Origin: Kiritimatiellales bacterium
GTDB taxonomy: Bacteria; Verrucomicrobiota; Kiritimatiellia; Kiritimatiellales; Tichowtungiaceae
Direction: 5' to 3'
NCBI GenBank assembly: GCA_041656295.1
Contig: JBBADV010000012.1
Coordinates: 9,956 to 73,955, forward strand
DNA length: 64,000 bases
Shown here: positions 8,660 to 17,204 of the stretch, piece after piece
How the letters are laid out: the number at the start of each line of letters is the position of its first letter
Position numbering within the stretch: position 1 is the stretch's first letter
The notes under the pieces: generated by a model
The model's database searches: none
Told to the model about the DNA's origin: nothing
Seen by the model: only the letters and a program-made list of their open reading frames with translations
Position numbers and translations under genes: made by a program

Positions 8660-9502
8660 ATGTTCTATCTTCTAATCGTTTCTCTGATCTGGGCATTTTC
8701 GTTCGGACTGATCAAAGACGGACTCGCGGGAATTCCGGCGGCAGTTGTAGCGCTGACGCGGCTGTCGATTGCGCTGTTTATTTTTCTGCCGTTTTTACGT
8801 GCGCGCACGCTGAAAGTCAGCGCAAGCATCAAACTGATGATAACCGGCGCGGTGCAATACGGATTTATGTACGTCGCTTATATCCATGCGTTCAATTATC
8901 TGCAGGCGTATGAAATTGCACTGTTTACGGTCTTCACACCGCTGTACGTCACGCTGCTGAACGACGCATTTAAAAAACAATTCTGCATCCGCACGCTCAC
9001 GGCAGTACTGCTGGCAATTACCGGCGGCGCAATAATTGAATACCGGCAGCTGTCGTCGCCGGAACTGTGGCGCGGTTTTGCTTTCATGCAGGTGTCTAAT
9101 TTCTGCTTTGCATTCGGTCAGATCTTTTACCGGCGCACAATGGAGCGGCTTATTGTCCCGCACTCCGATCTGCAGGTGTTCGCCCTGCTCTATTGCGGCG
9201 CCGTATTTGCTACCGTGCTCACTGCTGCCGGAATTGAGTGGAGCACGATTTCAATTACACCGCAGCAAATCCGGGTTCTGCTTTATCTCGGCGCAATTGC
9301 ATCCGGCTTTGGCTTCTTTCTCTGGAATATCGGCGCACGACGCGTGCGCGCCGGCACACTTGCCATTTTCAATAATCTGAAAATCCCGTTCGGCATCCTT
9401 GTATCCATTTTCTTTTTCGGGGAAGCCGCCGACTGGCCGCGCCTGCTTGCCGGCGGTGCGCTGATGGGATTTGCGCTCATAATAAACTGCCGGAAAAACT
9501 GA
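8660..9502 (+). CDS. DMT-superfamily transporter (EamA domains)
   Basis: A 280-residue inner-membrane protein with about ten hydrophobic helices arranged as two EamA repeats. The first repeat begins MFYLLIVSLIWAFSFGLIKD, the characteristic FxWG/SFxxxK-type opening of EamA proteins; the second contains the ALLYCGAVFATVLTAAGIEW region and ends in a lysine tail outside the membrane. Family members export amino acids, metabolites or nucleotide sugars. No substrate can be assigned. The Shine-Dalgarno is weak. It follows the isochorismatase-like gene in the same direction. Confidence 0.9.
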   Translation: MFYLLIVSLIWAFSFGLIKDGLAGIPAAVVALTRLSIALFIFLPFLRARTLKVSASIKLMITGAVQYGFMYVAYIHAFNYLQAYEIALFTVFTPLYVTLLNDAFKKQFCIRTLTAVLLAITGGAIIEYRQLSSPELWRGFAFMQVSNFCFAFGQIFYRRTMERLIVPHSDLQVFALLYCGAVFATVLTAAGIEWSTISITPQQIRVLLYLGAIASGFGFFLWNIGARRVRAGTLAIFNNLKIPFGILVSIFFFGEAADWPRLLAGGALMGFALIINCRKN

Positions 9503-9594
9503 TAAATAAATTACGCCGGCGGTTTGACTTGTGGAGGTTGAATACGGTATATGAGTTTCGTATTTACGGGTATGTAAACGAAAGGAGTTACCCG

Positions 9595-10845
9595 ATGAAA
9601 GTCAAAATGTTCGGTCTGTTTTCTTTGTTTGTATCTGTTCTTGTGCTGTGCAGCTGCGTGCCGGTAACGCTGGAAACGGTTCCGGACGGTGCAGAAATTT
9701 ATGACGACAACGGAGTGTTTGTCGGCGCTGCGCCGCAGGACATTGCAATTTTTACTAGCTCAAAAGATTTTGTGCTCAAACGCGAAAATTATGCGGACAC
9801 TCCGGTAACCGTCGATTCAATGGCTGCCCGAACGGTTCAGTTCAAAATGAAATACGAACCGATTATGGTCACGTCCGAACCGTCCGGCGCAAAAATTTCA
9901 TGTGATTCTCTCTCTTATGGAAAAACTCCGAACAAAATTATGCCGAAGAATACAGACCGTATATTCACGTTTAAGGCTGACGGCTACTATGATAAAGAAG
10001 TTGTTATCGGAGCGGATTCACCGCACCCGCTGCACGTTGTTATGCAGAAGCTCCCGATTCTTGCAATCACCTCTGCCGGTGCCGATATTTTTGAAAACGG
10101 CGCCAAAATCGGCACCGGAGCCATCTCGGTGGAAATCGACAAAACCCGCACCTTCGAATTTCGTAAAGCCGGATTTTTCTCCGAAACCCGCACGGTCAGT
10201 GCCGTTCCGCCGTATCAGTTGAACGTCGATCTTAAGGCATTTCCAATGATCACGGTAGACTCCGTTCCGCCGGCTGCCAAAATTTTCCGCGACGGAACTC
10301 AGACCGGCACCGCACCAATGCAATTCACGGTTGATAAAGAGATCACCGTCGAGCTTCGCGCCGACCGCTATTACCCGCAAACTGTCACTCTGACGCCGGC
10401 ATCCACCGCAAAAACCGTCGTCACCCTGAACCCAATGCCGTATGCCACCGTCAACGCCGTACTGGCGGATGCACAGGTATTTGTCGACGGCAAATCGCTC
10501 GGCACCGCACCGGTTGAAATTCTCACTGAAAAAGCTGTCACCGTGGAAATTCGTAAAGACGGCTTCATCAGCAAAACCGCTACCGTTCCGGCGGGCGGAA
10601 AATCCATCAGCGTAACGCTCGAACCGGAACCGAAAATTAAAGAACCGGCGGTGGAACCCGTAACTGCACCGGCGGCACCGGCTGGCAGTGATAGCGGTGA
10701 CCTTGCCCGGATTCCGGCAGAAGAGGACGGCGCTATGGTGGAAGCCGCCGGGGGAATGAGTAAAGGCATGCTGTGGGGGATTATCGGTGGAGCAACAGCT
10801 CTGCTCGCAATCATTATTGCTGCCGCCGCGAAAAAGAAAAAATAA
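9595..10845 (+). CDS. PEGA-repeat lipoprotein with C-terminal anchor
   Basis: A 416-residue envelope protein. The start at 9595 follows AAAGGAG with good spacing and gives a lipoprotein signal peptide whose lipobox is VLCSC (Cys near residue 21). The body consists of about six tandem PEGA-type beta-sandwich units of some 65 residues, each with the pattern of a Val-rich strand, P-x-G/A-A-x-I/V, DG, G-T-A-P and a closing KxGFxxKT strand. An Ala/Pro-rich linker (about 350-385) and a hydrophobic C-terminal segment GMLWGIIGGATALLAIII with a lysine tail follow. PEGA proteins are surface or S-layer-associated binding modules. A strong terminator follows. Confidence 0.85.
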   Translation: MKVKMFGLFSLFVSVLVLCSCVPVTLETVPDGAEIYDDNGVFVGAAPQDIAIFTSSKDFVLKRENYADTPVTVDSMAARTVQFKMKYEPIMVTSEPSGAKISCDSLSYGKTPNKIMPKNTDRIFTFKADGYYDKEVVIGADSPHPLHVVMQKLPILAITSAGADIFENGAKIGTGAISVEIDKTRTFEFRKAGFFSETRTVSAVPPYQLNVDLKAFPMITVDSVPPAAKIFRDGTQTGTAPMQFTVDKEITVELRADRYYPQTVTLTPASTAKTVVTLNPMPYATVNAVLADAQVFVDGKSLGTAPVEILTEKAVTVEIRKDGFISKTATVPAGGKSISVTLEPEPKIKEPAVEPVTAPAAPAGSDSGDLARIPAEEDGAMVEAAGGMSKGMLWGIIGGATALLAIIIAAAAKKKK

Positions 10846-10862
10846 TCCCGCTGTTCAGAATT

Positions 10863-10899
10863 GCGGCGATACGCTCACGCGTTATCGCCGCTTTTTTTT
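10863..10899 (+). terminator. Rho-independent terminator
   Basis: Perfect 9-bp arms GCGGCGATA (10863-10871) and TATCGCCGC (10883-10891) are followed by a run of eight T. It lies 18 bp after the PEGA lipoprotein gene. Confidence 0.9.
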
Positions 10900-11086
10900 A
10901 AGGCGGCGACGAAACTTGCGAGGGCATGATCTCCGTGCACGTTTAAACGCACCCCGAGACACAATCCACTATTCGCGAAAATTATCGCTTCGCTGCCCGC
11001 CATTCGGCGGGCCTTTGCCGCTCCTCCGGTCACTGCTTTCTTTCAGAAAGCCACTCTTCAGGTCTTCATTTCGTTTCGATTCGCGT

Positions 11087-12055
11087 TCATTCGCGGTTTG
11101 AAAACATTGCGCGGATTTCATCGTCGATCTGCTCTTTCAGCCATTTCGGACTTTTCACTTTTGCGTAACGTCCGAATGCCAGAACCCACCGTTTAATTTC
11201 AAGGTCGCCTTTGGTTTCAAAACTGATTTCAATCGCACCGTTTTTCAGCCGTTTTACGGTTTGTTCAGGATGCCACTGCCGCGCGAGAACTTCATCGACA
11301 GTTTCCGGCATAAACTGCACCGTGACGCGGAACGGTTTATTCTGTCCGGCAAAACGCGAAAAGGTGTTTTCCAGTTCGGTTTCCGGATGAAACGACCCTT
11401 TAATTTCCACCGGTTTATTCAATAATTTTATTGTCTGAATCCGAGACAGCGCCAGCTGCCGGAAATTTTTAAATCCCTCAAACTGAACAAACAGATACCA
11501 GTCGCCCTGAAGATTCGCCAGATGCACCGGCGCAATACGGTAAACCTTTTCGCCTTTCCAGTTGCAATAACGGACTTCCAGCAATTGACGGCATTCAAGC
11601 GCCTGCACCACCGTTTCCCATGTTTTTGCAGCCACCGGCATCGCCGGCGGTGCCGTAAAACTGAAACGTGTAAACAGCTCTTCCGGACGAAGCGTAATAT
11701 TCTCCGGCAGCAAAGAAGAGAGCTTGTCAAAAATCGCCATCAGCTTTTCCGCCACCGGTGTTCCCTGAAATTCATGCAGAAATTTTGACCCCATCAGCAG
11801 CGCCGCCAGTTCGCCCTCATTCATCTGAACCGCCGGCAGCATAAATGTCTGTTCCGTGTAATAATAACCGCGTTTCAATGCATCATACTCCAGCGGCGCA
11901 TTCATCCGGTCACGCAGGAAATCAAAATCGCGCTGCTCTGTCTTGGTTGAAATTTCCCACTCCAATGCAAACGACGTACAATTCGGAAATTCGCCGTTCC
12001 GCACCCGCCGGTCAAGATCCAGCAGCCGCTCCGCCTGAGTTTTTGATCGTTTCAT
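11087..12055 (-). CDS. WYL-domain transcriptional regulator (YafY/PafC-like)
   Basis: A 322-residue cytoplasmic regulator. Residues 1-60 form a winged helix-turn-helix (ERLLDLDRRVRNGEFPNC, then ALEWEISTKTEQRDFDFLRD). The WYL ligand-sensing domain covers about 140-230 and includes LLEVRYCNWKGEKVYRIAP and DWYLFVQFEGFKNFRQLALS, with the WYL triad as WYL in GDWYLF. A C-terminal WCX-like segment (FQFMPETVDEVLAR onward) completes the architecture. Such proteins often respond to DNA damage or nucleic-acid ligands and regulate defence or DNA-metabolism genes. The target is not evident. No obvious operon partner; a gene-free repeat region lies upstream. Confidence 0.9.
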   Translation of the reverse strand: MKRSKTQAERLLDLDRRVRNGEFPNCTSFALEWEISTKTEQRDFDFLRDRMNAPLEYDALKRGYYYTEQTFMLPAVQMNEGELAALLMGSKFLHEFQGTPVAEKLMAIFDKLSSLLPENITLRPEELFTRFSFTAPPAMPVAAKTWETVVQALECRQLLEVRYCNWKGEKVYRIAPVHLANLQGDWYLFVQFEGFKNFRQLALSRIQTIKLLNKPVEIKGSFHPETELENTFSRFAGQNKPFRVTVQFMPETVDEVLARQWHPEQTVKRLKNGAIEISFETKGDLEIKRWVLAFGRYAKVKSPKWLKEQIDDEIRAMFSNRE

Positions 12056-12671
12056 GAAAATACTATAATTGAATTAGTCAGACATACAATGTCCAATACC
12101 CGCACATTAAAACCGCGAATGAACACGAATAAGATGTTTCACATAAAGGCGTGAAAAAATGGCAGGGCGTGCAGTCCCTTGCGCCCCGCACGGTTGCAAG
12201 GGAGAAATAAAACAAAAGGATGCAAAGATCGCGGAGAAATGAAATTTTCTGACCGGATAACAGGATGACGGCATTTCCGATTGATGAGTTCAGGTTGCCG
12301 ATTGAAAAGTTTTCATCTGCGTAATCTGTGTTTATCTGCGGATGAATTCTCCCTGCACTTTGGCAGTTACACACAAAAGAGAAAATTTTGACGGGATTAA
12401 CAAGATTTTCAGGATAAATAACCACAAATAAAAACCCGGTTGATCCTGTTAATCTTGTCTAAAAATTAAATTGATCTCGATGCTGCCGGACAGCGAGGTC
12501 GCTATCCCTCCATTAATTCTGCGGACAAAATTCTTCTGGCGTCTTGGTAGTAAAAAAACTGTTCAGACGCCCTGTGTCCGACGAACTATGCTGTTATATC
12601 GCAATTAATTTTGCATTGCTCTTTTCAAAGTTTGCAAAGCAGTTAAACTGAAAACAGCAAAAGGGGGTTTT
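12056..12671. repeat. Gene-free region with dispersed intergenic repeats
   Basis: No gene is supported. It holds several members of the dispersed repeat family found elsewhere in the window: AACCGCGAATGAACACGAAT (12110-12129), TCTGTGTTTATCTGCGGATG (12324-12343), GACGGGATTAACAAGAT (12389-12405) and TTGATCCTGTTAATCTTGTC (12440-12459). A GC-rich inverted segment is present near 12160-12205. From about 12500 the sequence turns AT-rich and forms the edge of the island that follows. Confidence 0.7.
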
Positions 12672-12917
12672 ATGACGAAGTATTATTGTAAATATTGCGG
12701 TACACCATTTACGTCTGTGAATACACCGATACGGTGTTCATGTACTAGGCATCCAGACGGACGCGGGAAGCATGAACTGTACGAGGGTACGGAAAAAAGT
12801 ATGTACACCTGTAAATATTGCGGCACACGCAGCCCGTCCATAAAATCGCTGACCAGCAGCTCGTGCGTCCGCCATCCGAACGGCGCCGGAAAAGGGCGGC
12901 ACGCACCAGCACTATGA
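12672..12917 (+). CDS. Small protein with two zinc-ribbon-like repeats
   Basis: An 81-residue protein made of two copies of one motif: YYCKYCGTPFTS...CSCTRHPDGRGKHELYEG and YTCKYCGTRSPS...SSCVRHPNGAGKG. Each copy offers CxxC plus a distal Cys and His, so each could bind one zinc. The second copy loses the expected HELYEG ending; a one-base shift after GAGKG restores a HQHYE-like end in the next frame, so the 3' end may carry a frameshift. A good AAGGGGG Shine-Dalgarno precedes the ATG at 12672. It sits 38 bp before the PUA/EVE-like gene, in the AT-rich island. Function unknown. Confidence 0.6.
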   Translation: MTKYYCKYCGTPFTSVNTPIRCSCTRHPDGRGKHELYEGTEKSMYTCKYCGTRSPSIKSLTSSSCVRHPNGAGKGRHAPAL

Positions 12918-12955
12918 AATTCATGTACGAACAATACGAAACAGTTAGGATAAAA

Positions 12956-13447
12956 ATGAATGTATGGAAAATCGGAACAAGATGGGGAGCAGAATCCGTA
13001 TTAGATAAATTTATAGATTATGGTATTTTGTTTTTTGGTAACGACGACGACAAAAAGATGGGAGACTGTCAGAACGTAAGAGAAGGTGATTTGTTTGTTA
13101 TTACAGAGGGAAAAACTCCAGTTGCGATAGCAAAGGCGTTATCCAGATTTCAACCCTATTCAACCAGTGATATAATTTTCCGTTACGCTGATGAAAATGA
13201 TTTTATATATTCTGATACAATGATATGCCGCGCACAGATACGCTTATTAACCGAAAAAGTTTCATGGCGCATAGATCCACGAAAACGTTTTTGTGGTGCA
13301 CCTTTGGCAAAGAAAGGCGTTGAAAACTATTGGGAGGCTCTCATAGAACAAGATATTACCGGGAAGTTCGATATTACTTCGAGAACTGTATCTTTGCTTC
13401 AATATGATAAAAAAGAGGGTCTTTTTTCAAGGTTCAAGACAAGTTAA
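12956..13447 (+). CDS. PUA/EVE-like protein, 3' end replaced by IS terminus
   Basis: A 163-residue product beginning MNVWKIGTRWGAESVLDKF, with AGGA five bases before the ATG. The layout KIGTRWG, then DYGILFFGNDDD, EGDLFVITEGKTPVAIAKAL, looks like a PUA-superfamily (EVE/ASCH-type) binder of modified bases or nucleotides; this is an inference from pattern only. The last five residues (RFKTS) and the stop are encoded by the inverted repeat of the IS1595-family element at 13431, so the native C-terminus has been lost. Downstream of the element a DUF262 pseudogene continues, suggesting that the two were neighbours or one fusion in a modification-dependent restriction locus. AT-rich like the rest of the island. 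Confidence 0.55.
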   Translation: MNVWKIGTRWGAESVLDKFIDYGILFFGNDDDKKMGDCQNVREGDLFVITEGKTPVAIAKALSRFQPYSTSDIIFRYADENDFIYSDTMICRAQIRLLTEKVSWRIDPRKRFCGAPLAKKGVENYWEALIEQDITGKFDITSRTVSLLQYDKKEGLFSRFKTS

Positions 13448-14169
13448 CTAGGTTGACATAGCCCTTAAGATGTTGTCTTGAAATGAGTAATAAATATATT
13501 TTCCATTCACGGATTTCGGAGCACGATTTCCGGCGTATTATCCGCTGCTTCCCGGTGGATATTGAAGCATCGAAGATTGCTGTTCTTACCGGGCTGAGCC
13601 GCAACACCATCAACCGGGTTATTTCTGCGGTACGCCGGCGGATTGCGGAGTGTTGCGAACTGGACAGTCCGTTTAAATGCGGCGAAGTTGAACTGGATGA
13701 AAGCTATTTTGGCGCCCGTCGTGTCCGAGGTATTCGCGGACGTGGCGCAAAAGGGAAACCCATCGTGTTCGGACTGATCAAACGAAAGAGCCGTGTCTAC
13801 ACTCAGGTTGTTAAGAACTGCTCTGTAAAGGAATTACTCCCGATTATACAACAGAAAGTTGATGTCGACTCGACCGTATATACCGATGGATTTAAAAGCT
13901 ACGACGGGCTGGTGAATTTCGGTTATCGGAAGCATTATAGAGTTCATCATGGCGAACATGAGTTCGCGACCGGACGTAATCATATCAACGGAATCGAAAC
14001 CTTCTGGAGCATTGCAAAAGTCCGTTTATCAAAGTTTAGAGGCATCCATCAATCCACGTTTTATCTTCACCTGAAAGAGTGTGAATTCCGATTTAATCAT
14101 CGCCATGAAGATCTCTATCAGATACTGTTAAAAATGTTCAGAAAGCGTCCCATTAACTTGTCTTGAACC
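13431..14169 (+). mobile_element. IS1595-family insertion sequence (ISXO2-like)
   Basis: A 739 bp element bounded by perfect 17-bp inverted repeats: GGTTCAAGACAAGTTAA at 13431-13447 and its reverse complement at 14153-14169. It contains one intact transposase. The eight bases on each side (TTTTTCAA and AAAAATAA) do not match, so no target duplication of the expected 8 bp is seen; the flanks may have been rearranged after insertion. Confidence 0.9.
13483..14166 (+). CDS. IS1595-family (ISXO2-like) transposase
   Basis: A 227-residue transposase that looks intact. An N-terminal helix-turn-helix (IAVLTGLSRNTINRVISAVR) is followed by a short ISXO2-like DDE core: first Asp in GEVELDESYFGARR (about residue 72), second in VYTDGFKSYDG (about 130), and an Asn/Glu cluster in NHINGIETFW (about 166-172). 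The Cys-rich ribbon found at the N-terminus of longer IS1595 members is absent. The stop lies three bases from the end of the right inverted repeat. Confidence 0.93.
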   Translation: MSNKYIFHSRISEHDFRRIIRCFPVDIEASKIAVLTGLSRNTINRVISAVRRRIAECCELDSPFKCGEVELDESYFGARRVRGIRGRGAKGKPIVFGLIKRKSRVYTQVVKNCSVKELLPIIQQKVDVDSTVYTDGFKSYDGLVNFGYRKHYRVHHGEHEFATGRNHINGIETFWSIAKVRLSKFRGIHQSTFYLHLKECEFRFNHRHEDLYQILLKMFRKRPINLS

Positions 14170-14496
14170 AAAAATAATGAACCATTATTTATTGGAACAA
14201 TCCAGTTGTCTAAGCCGGTTCCACTTAACGCAGATAGAAAACTATTGCGTTATGATGTAATTGATGGTCAGCAACGACTTACTACATTTTTTATTATGCT
14301 ATTATTGTTGAAAGAAACAGCGGGGATATCTTTATTACAAAATATACAAAAAATATTGGAAATGTTGCGAATTTAGGTGATTCAAGAAATCCTTATTTAA
14401 AAAATGCGAATTTAATTTTAGCAGAACTCGAGTCTCTCAAAGCGGAATTATCTCCCAATGAGACTATCAAAGCCGATTTATTATGTGGAACCATTA

Positions 14497-15119
14497 GGGC
14501 GTGTTAACACTGTTGCATTTATTTATGGATGGTTGTAAAAATGCCGCATGAAACTTACACAGGAACAATACGACCGGATAGCCGATGCGTTTCCGACGCA
14601 GCGCGGCAATGTCTCTTTGGATCATCTAACTGTGATGAATGCCATTCTCTATGCGCTCGAAAACGGCTGTAAATGGCGGGCGCTGCCGGCGGAATTCGGC
14701 AACTGGCATACCCTTTACACCCGCATGAGCCGCTGGGCAAAAGCCGGCGTACTGAACCGGATTTTTGTTCGATTGCAGGAAGAGGCCATGCTTTATGTCC
14801 GGATCGACGCCATGTCACTGGACAGCACCAGCGTCCGGGTTCATCCGGATGCCTGCGGGGCGTTGAAAAAAACGGCCCGCAAGCCATCGGGCGGTCACGG
14901 GGCGGACGAACTACAAAGATACATCTGGTTGCCGCAACTGCTCGTCAGGCAGTAATTTTCTGCTTGTCTGCCGGCAACGAGGGTGACGCGCCGCGGGGCA
15001 GAGAACTGCTGATGCGCATCGCCGGGTATTCACCCGGTATGACAAACTGGACATTATGTTTTTGGGATTCATTGTCTTCGCGTTCATCGTGGAATTCTTA
15101 CGTTTGTGTTAACACGCCC
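14497..15119 (+). mobile_element. IS5-family element, internally deleted
   Basis: Inverted ends GGGCGTGTTAACAC (14497-14510) and GTGTTAACACGCCC (15106-15119) bound 623 bp. TA occurs on both sides (14495-14496 and 15120-15121) and fits a 2-bp target duplication, because excising the element with one TA rejoins the host reading frame. The internal part is shorter than a full IS5-type element and carries a broken transposase. Confidence 0.85.
14548..15109 (+). pseudogene. IS5-family transposase, frameshifted and deleted
   Basis: The first part (14548 to about 14880) gives an IS5-type N-terminus: MKLTQEQYDRIADAFPTQRG, CKWRALPAEFGNWHTLYTR, and the first catalytic Asp in DAMSLDSTSVRVHPDA. Reading then continues in another frame as GRSRGGRTTKIHLVAATARQ, and after GRELLMRIAGYS jumps to the very end of the protein (RYDKLDIM...FIVEFLRLC). 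The region with the second Asp and the Glu is missing, so the protein cannot be active. The same C-terminal end occurs in the remnant at 22089-22340. Confidence 0.85.
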
Positions 15120-15226
15120 TAATAAGGACTTAGAGCTGAGAAAAAAGGGAAAAGCAGTACCGTTTTATTATCCAGATTCACTTTATGTGAAAATCGGACA
15201 ATGAATATAATTTTTTTTTCTATTAT

Positions 15227-16123
15227 GTGGTTTCATTGTTAAGAAACTTATTATCGACCAAAGGATTAAGTTCGCTTCTTAATGCATTTGGCATTTTATG
15301 GCTTCTTATTCAGCTAACTGATTTTTTTCTTCCCAACGCATCCAATTTCTTGCAAAACTTATGGTATGTTTTTCTTATTATAGGCCTCGTAGTTGTTAGT
15401 ATTAGATGCCGACCGACTTTATCTGTCTGTGAAAAATTAAAAGATCGAGACATCACTATTGAAATAGCAATCGGTGACTTATTTTCTCGCCAAGGAGATA
15501 TAATTGTAGGAACAAACACAACATTTGATACTAAAATTTCCAGGGAACTCATTTCGGAGCACAGCGTTCAAGGACAGTTTTCTAAAAAATATTACGGCAT
15601 TAATTCCAGTCAATTAGATAAAGAGATCGACGCCGAATTACATGGCATACCTTTTACTACCTTACAAGGAGCGCGTGTCGGAAAAAACAAGCAATACCCT
15701 TTGGGTACTGTCGTAAAATTAACCCCAAAAGAATGCGTTGGATACTTTGTTGCAATAGCAGATATCAATGAACATGGTGTCGCAAAAGGAACATTTGATG
15801 ATTTAAAAAATTGTTTAGCAAAATTATGGGTTTTTATTGGAAATAAAGGATTAAAAGGGGATTTGATAATTCCAGTTTTAGGAAGCGGGTTTACGAGAAT
15901 ATCAACATCTCGACAAAGCATCATTCAGGAAATAATAAAATCCTTTATTGCTGCCTGCTCAGAAAAAATATTCTGCGATAAATTAATTATCATTATATCA
16001 GAAAATGATGCATCAAAAAATCATATTCAAATTGAGTCGCTTGGTAATTATTTAAAACAGTTGTGTGAATATACAGAATTTTGCACTCACTCGACTCCGG
16101 CATCGGGCACCGCTGTAATATAG
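15227..16123 (+). CDS. Two-TM plus macro-domain protein (DUF6430), type II Thoeris ThsA-like
   Basis: A 298-residue membrane protein. Two hydrophobic helices (about residues 14-32 and 43-60) are followed by a macro-like domain: ITIEIAIGDLFSRQGDIIVGTNTTFDT (about 75-100), SVQGQFSKKYY, and near the C-terminus GDLIIPVLGSGFTRI with the glycine loop expected to hold an ADP-ribose phosphate. This TM-plus-macro layout matches the effector of type II Thoeris, in which a TIR protein makes an ADP-ribose derivative that the macro domain senses before membrane disruption. No TIR gene is intact in the window. Start is GTG at 15227; there is no good Shine-Dalgarno. It is AT-rich and lies directly after the DUF262 pseudogene. 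The link to Thoeris is by architecture. Confidence 0.7.
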   Translation: MVSLLRNLLSTKGLSSLLNAFGILWLLIQLTDFFLPNASNFLQNLWYVFLIIGLVVVSIRCRPTLSVCEKLKDRDITIEIAIGDLFSRQGDIIVGTNTTFDTKISRELISEHSVQGQFSKKYYGINSSQLDKEIDAELHGIPFTTLQGARVGKNKQYPLGTVVKLTPKECVGYFVAIADINEHGVAKGTFDDLKNCLAKLWVFIGNKGLKGDLIIPVLGSGFTRISTSRQSIIQEIIKSFIAACSEKIFCDKLIIIISENDASKNHIQIESLGNYLKQLCEYTEFCTHSTPASGTAVI

Positions 16124-16125
16124 GG

Positions 16126-17028
16126 CTAATCTCTAAATAGAAAGATTTCGTCGAGGGATTCTGCACCGGTAAGCGCCATGAGCAGACGGTCGATGCCGAG
16201 CGCACAGCCGCCGGCCGGCGGCATGGAGCTGAGTGCGGTTAAGAATTCTTCATCAATGGGGTAAACAACTTTGCCGAGCGCTTTTCTTTGTTCCGCCCAT
16301 TTTTCAAAACGCCGGCGCTGTTCGTCGGCATCCGTCAGTTCGCTGTACGCGTTCGCGATTTCAACACCATTCAGATAAAGTTCCCACCGTTCGGCGACTG
16401 CCGGGTTTTCCGGCTTCAAGCGTGCGAGTGCGCAGCATTCCGCCGGATAATCCTGCAGAACCGCCACCGGAATTTTCTCGAGCGCCGGTTCGATTTTTTC
16501 GACCATGTCCAAATCAAAACGGTCGGCGTCAAAATTCTCAACCGGATTCCAGCCGGCGAATTTTTGATAAATTCCGGCGACGGTATAAACTTGCAAGGGT
16601 AGGGGCGCCGCGCCGCCGGCGTCCACTTTTTCAGTTTCGGCGCTCAAGGGACTGAGTGCCCTACCGGTTTCAATTCCAACCGCATTCAAAAGATTAACCG
16701 TATCATCCAGCATCGAATGATAATCACCGCCGGCGCGGTACCATTCGAGCATAGTATATTCCGGATGATGCCGGTCACCGCGTTCGCCCTGCCGGAAACA
16801 TTTGCCGATCTCAAATATGTTTTCAGCACCGCGTGCGAGCAGTTTCTTATGATAGAGTTCCGGCGATGTTCTCAGCCAGCACTTGCCGGACGGCTCCGCG
16901 TCGATGTGCAGTTCCATGCACGGCGTTTTCATCCGGATCGGTGTTTCAACTTCAGTAAAACCTTCAGAATGGAAAAATGAACGGATGGTTTGAAGCAAAG
17001 CGTCGCGCTGTTTTAGTTGTTCCAACAT
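16126..17028 (-). CDS. epmA: EF-P lysine lysyltransferase EpmA (PoxA/GenX)
   Basis: A 300-residue stand-alone class II lysyl-tRNA synthetase core without the anticodon-binding domain, the form of EpmA (E. coli about 325). Motif 2 is present as FEIGKCFRQGERGDRHHPEY and TMLEWYRAGGDY, and motif 3 as GCALGIDRLLMAL near the C-terminus. EpmA attaches (R)-beta-lysine to a conserved Lys of elongation factor P, relieving ribosome stalling at polyproline. The substrate gene efp lies 176 bp upstream on the same strand, with intergenic repeats in between. EpmB (the aminomutase) is not in the window. Confidence 0.93.
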   Translation of the reverse strand: MLEQLKQRDALLQTIRSFFHSEGFTEVETPIRMKTPCMELHIDAEPSGKCWLRTSPELYHKKLLARGAENIFEIGKCFRQGERGDRHHPEYTMLEWYRAGGDYHSMLDDTVNLLNAVGIETGRALSPLSAETEKVDAGGAAPLPLQVYTVAGIYQKFAGWNPVENFDADRFDLDMVEKIEPALEKIPVAVLQDYPAECCALARLKPENPAVAERWELYLNGVEIANAYSELTDADEQRRRFEKWAEQRKALGKVVYPIDEEFLTALSSMPPAGGCALGIDRLLMALTGAESLDEIFLFRD

Positions 17029-17204
17029 AAAAATCAGTAAACAAAATCAGTCAGGAGTTAACCGCGGATATAAACGGATTTCATGCATGCTGATTTTTAG
17101 TTTTTCGCTTTTGTGTCCGTCTGCTTTTAAATCCGTTTTTATCTGTGTAATCCGCGGTAAAATGAAAGGCAGATATAATCACAGTTCGGATTTCGAGCTT
17201 TTAA
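17029..17204. repeat. Intergenic inverted repeat between efp and epmA
   Basis: AACCGCGGATATAAACGGAT (17060-17079) and, about 50 bp later, the roughly complementary TTTTTATCTGTGTAATCCGC (17136-17155) followed by GGTAA form an imperfect inverted pair of the dispersed repeat family seen at 12.1-12.5, 17.9, 19.7-20.0 and 38.9-39.1 kb. Confidence 0.6.

Larger units (their letters stand above)
14170..15204 (+). pseudogene. DUF262/GmrSD-type gene remnant, frameshifted and split by an IS
   Basis: Directly after the IS1595 element the frame (14170-14376) reads EPLFIGTIQLSK...LLRYDVIDGQQRLTTFFIML. The DGQQRLTT motif is diagnostic of the DUF262 N-terminal domain of GmrSD-type, modification-dependent restriction proteins. 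A single shift near 14310 leads to a second frame (NVANLGDSRNPYLKNANLIL) that runs to 14496. An IS5-family element then interrupts it. Removing that element and one copy of the TA duplication restores one frame to a stop at 15204 (GTINKDLELRKKGK...LYVKIGQ). The protein N-terminus is missing, and the length is far below intact GmrSD proteins, so this is a dead gene. Confidence 0.75.

Noticed and set aside
12100..12470. CRISPR-like repetition
   Set aside because: The repeated words are irregularly spaced, occur in both orientations and have no constant spacer length.
13423..14177. 8-bp target duplication around the IS1595 element
   Set aside because: TTTTTCAA and AAAAATAA do not match, so no duplication was reported.
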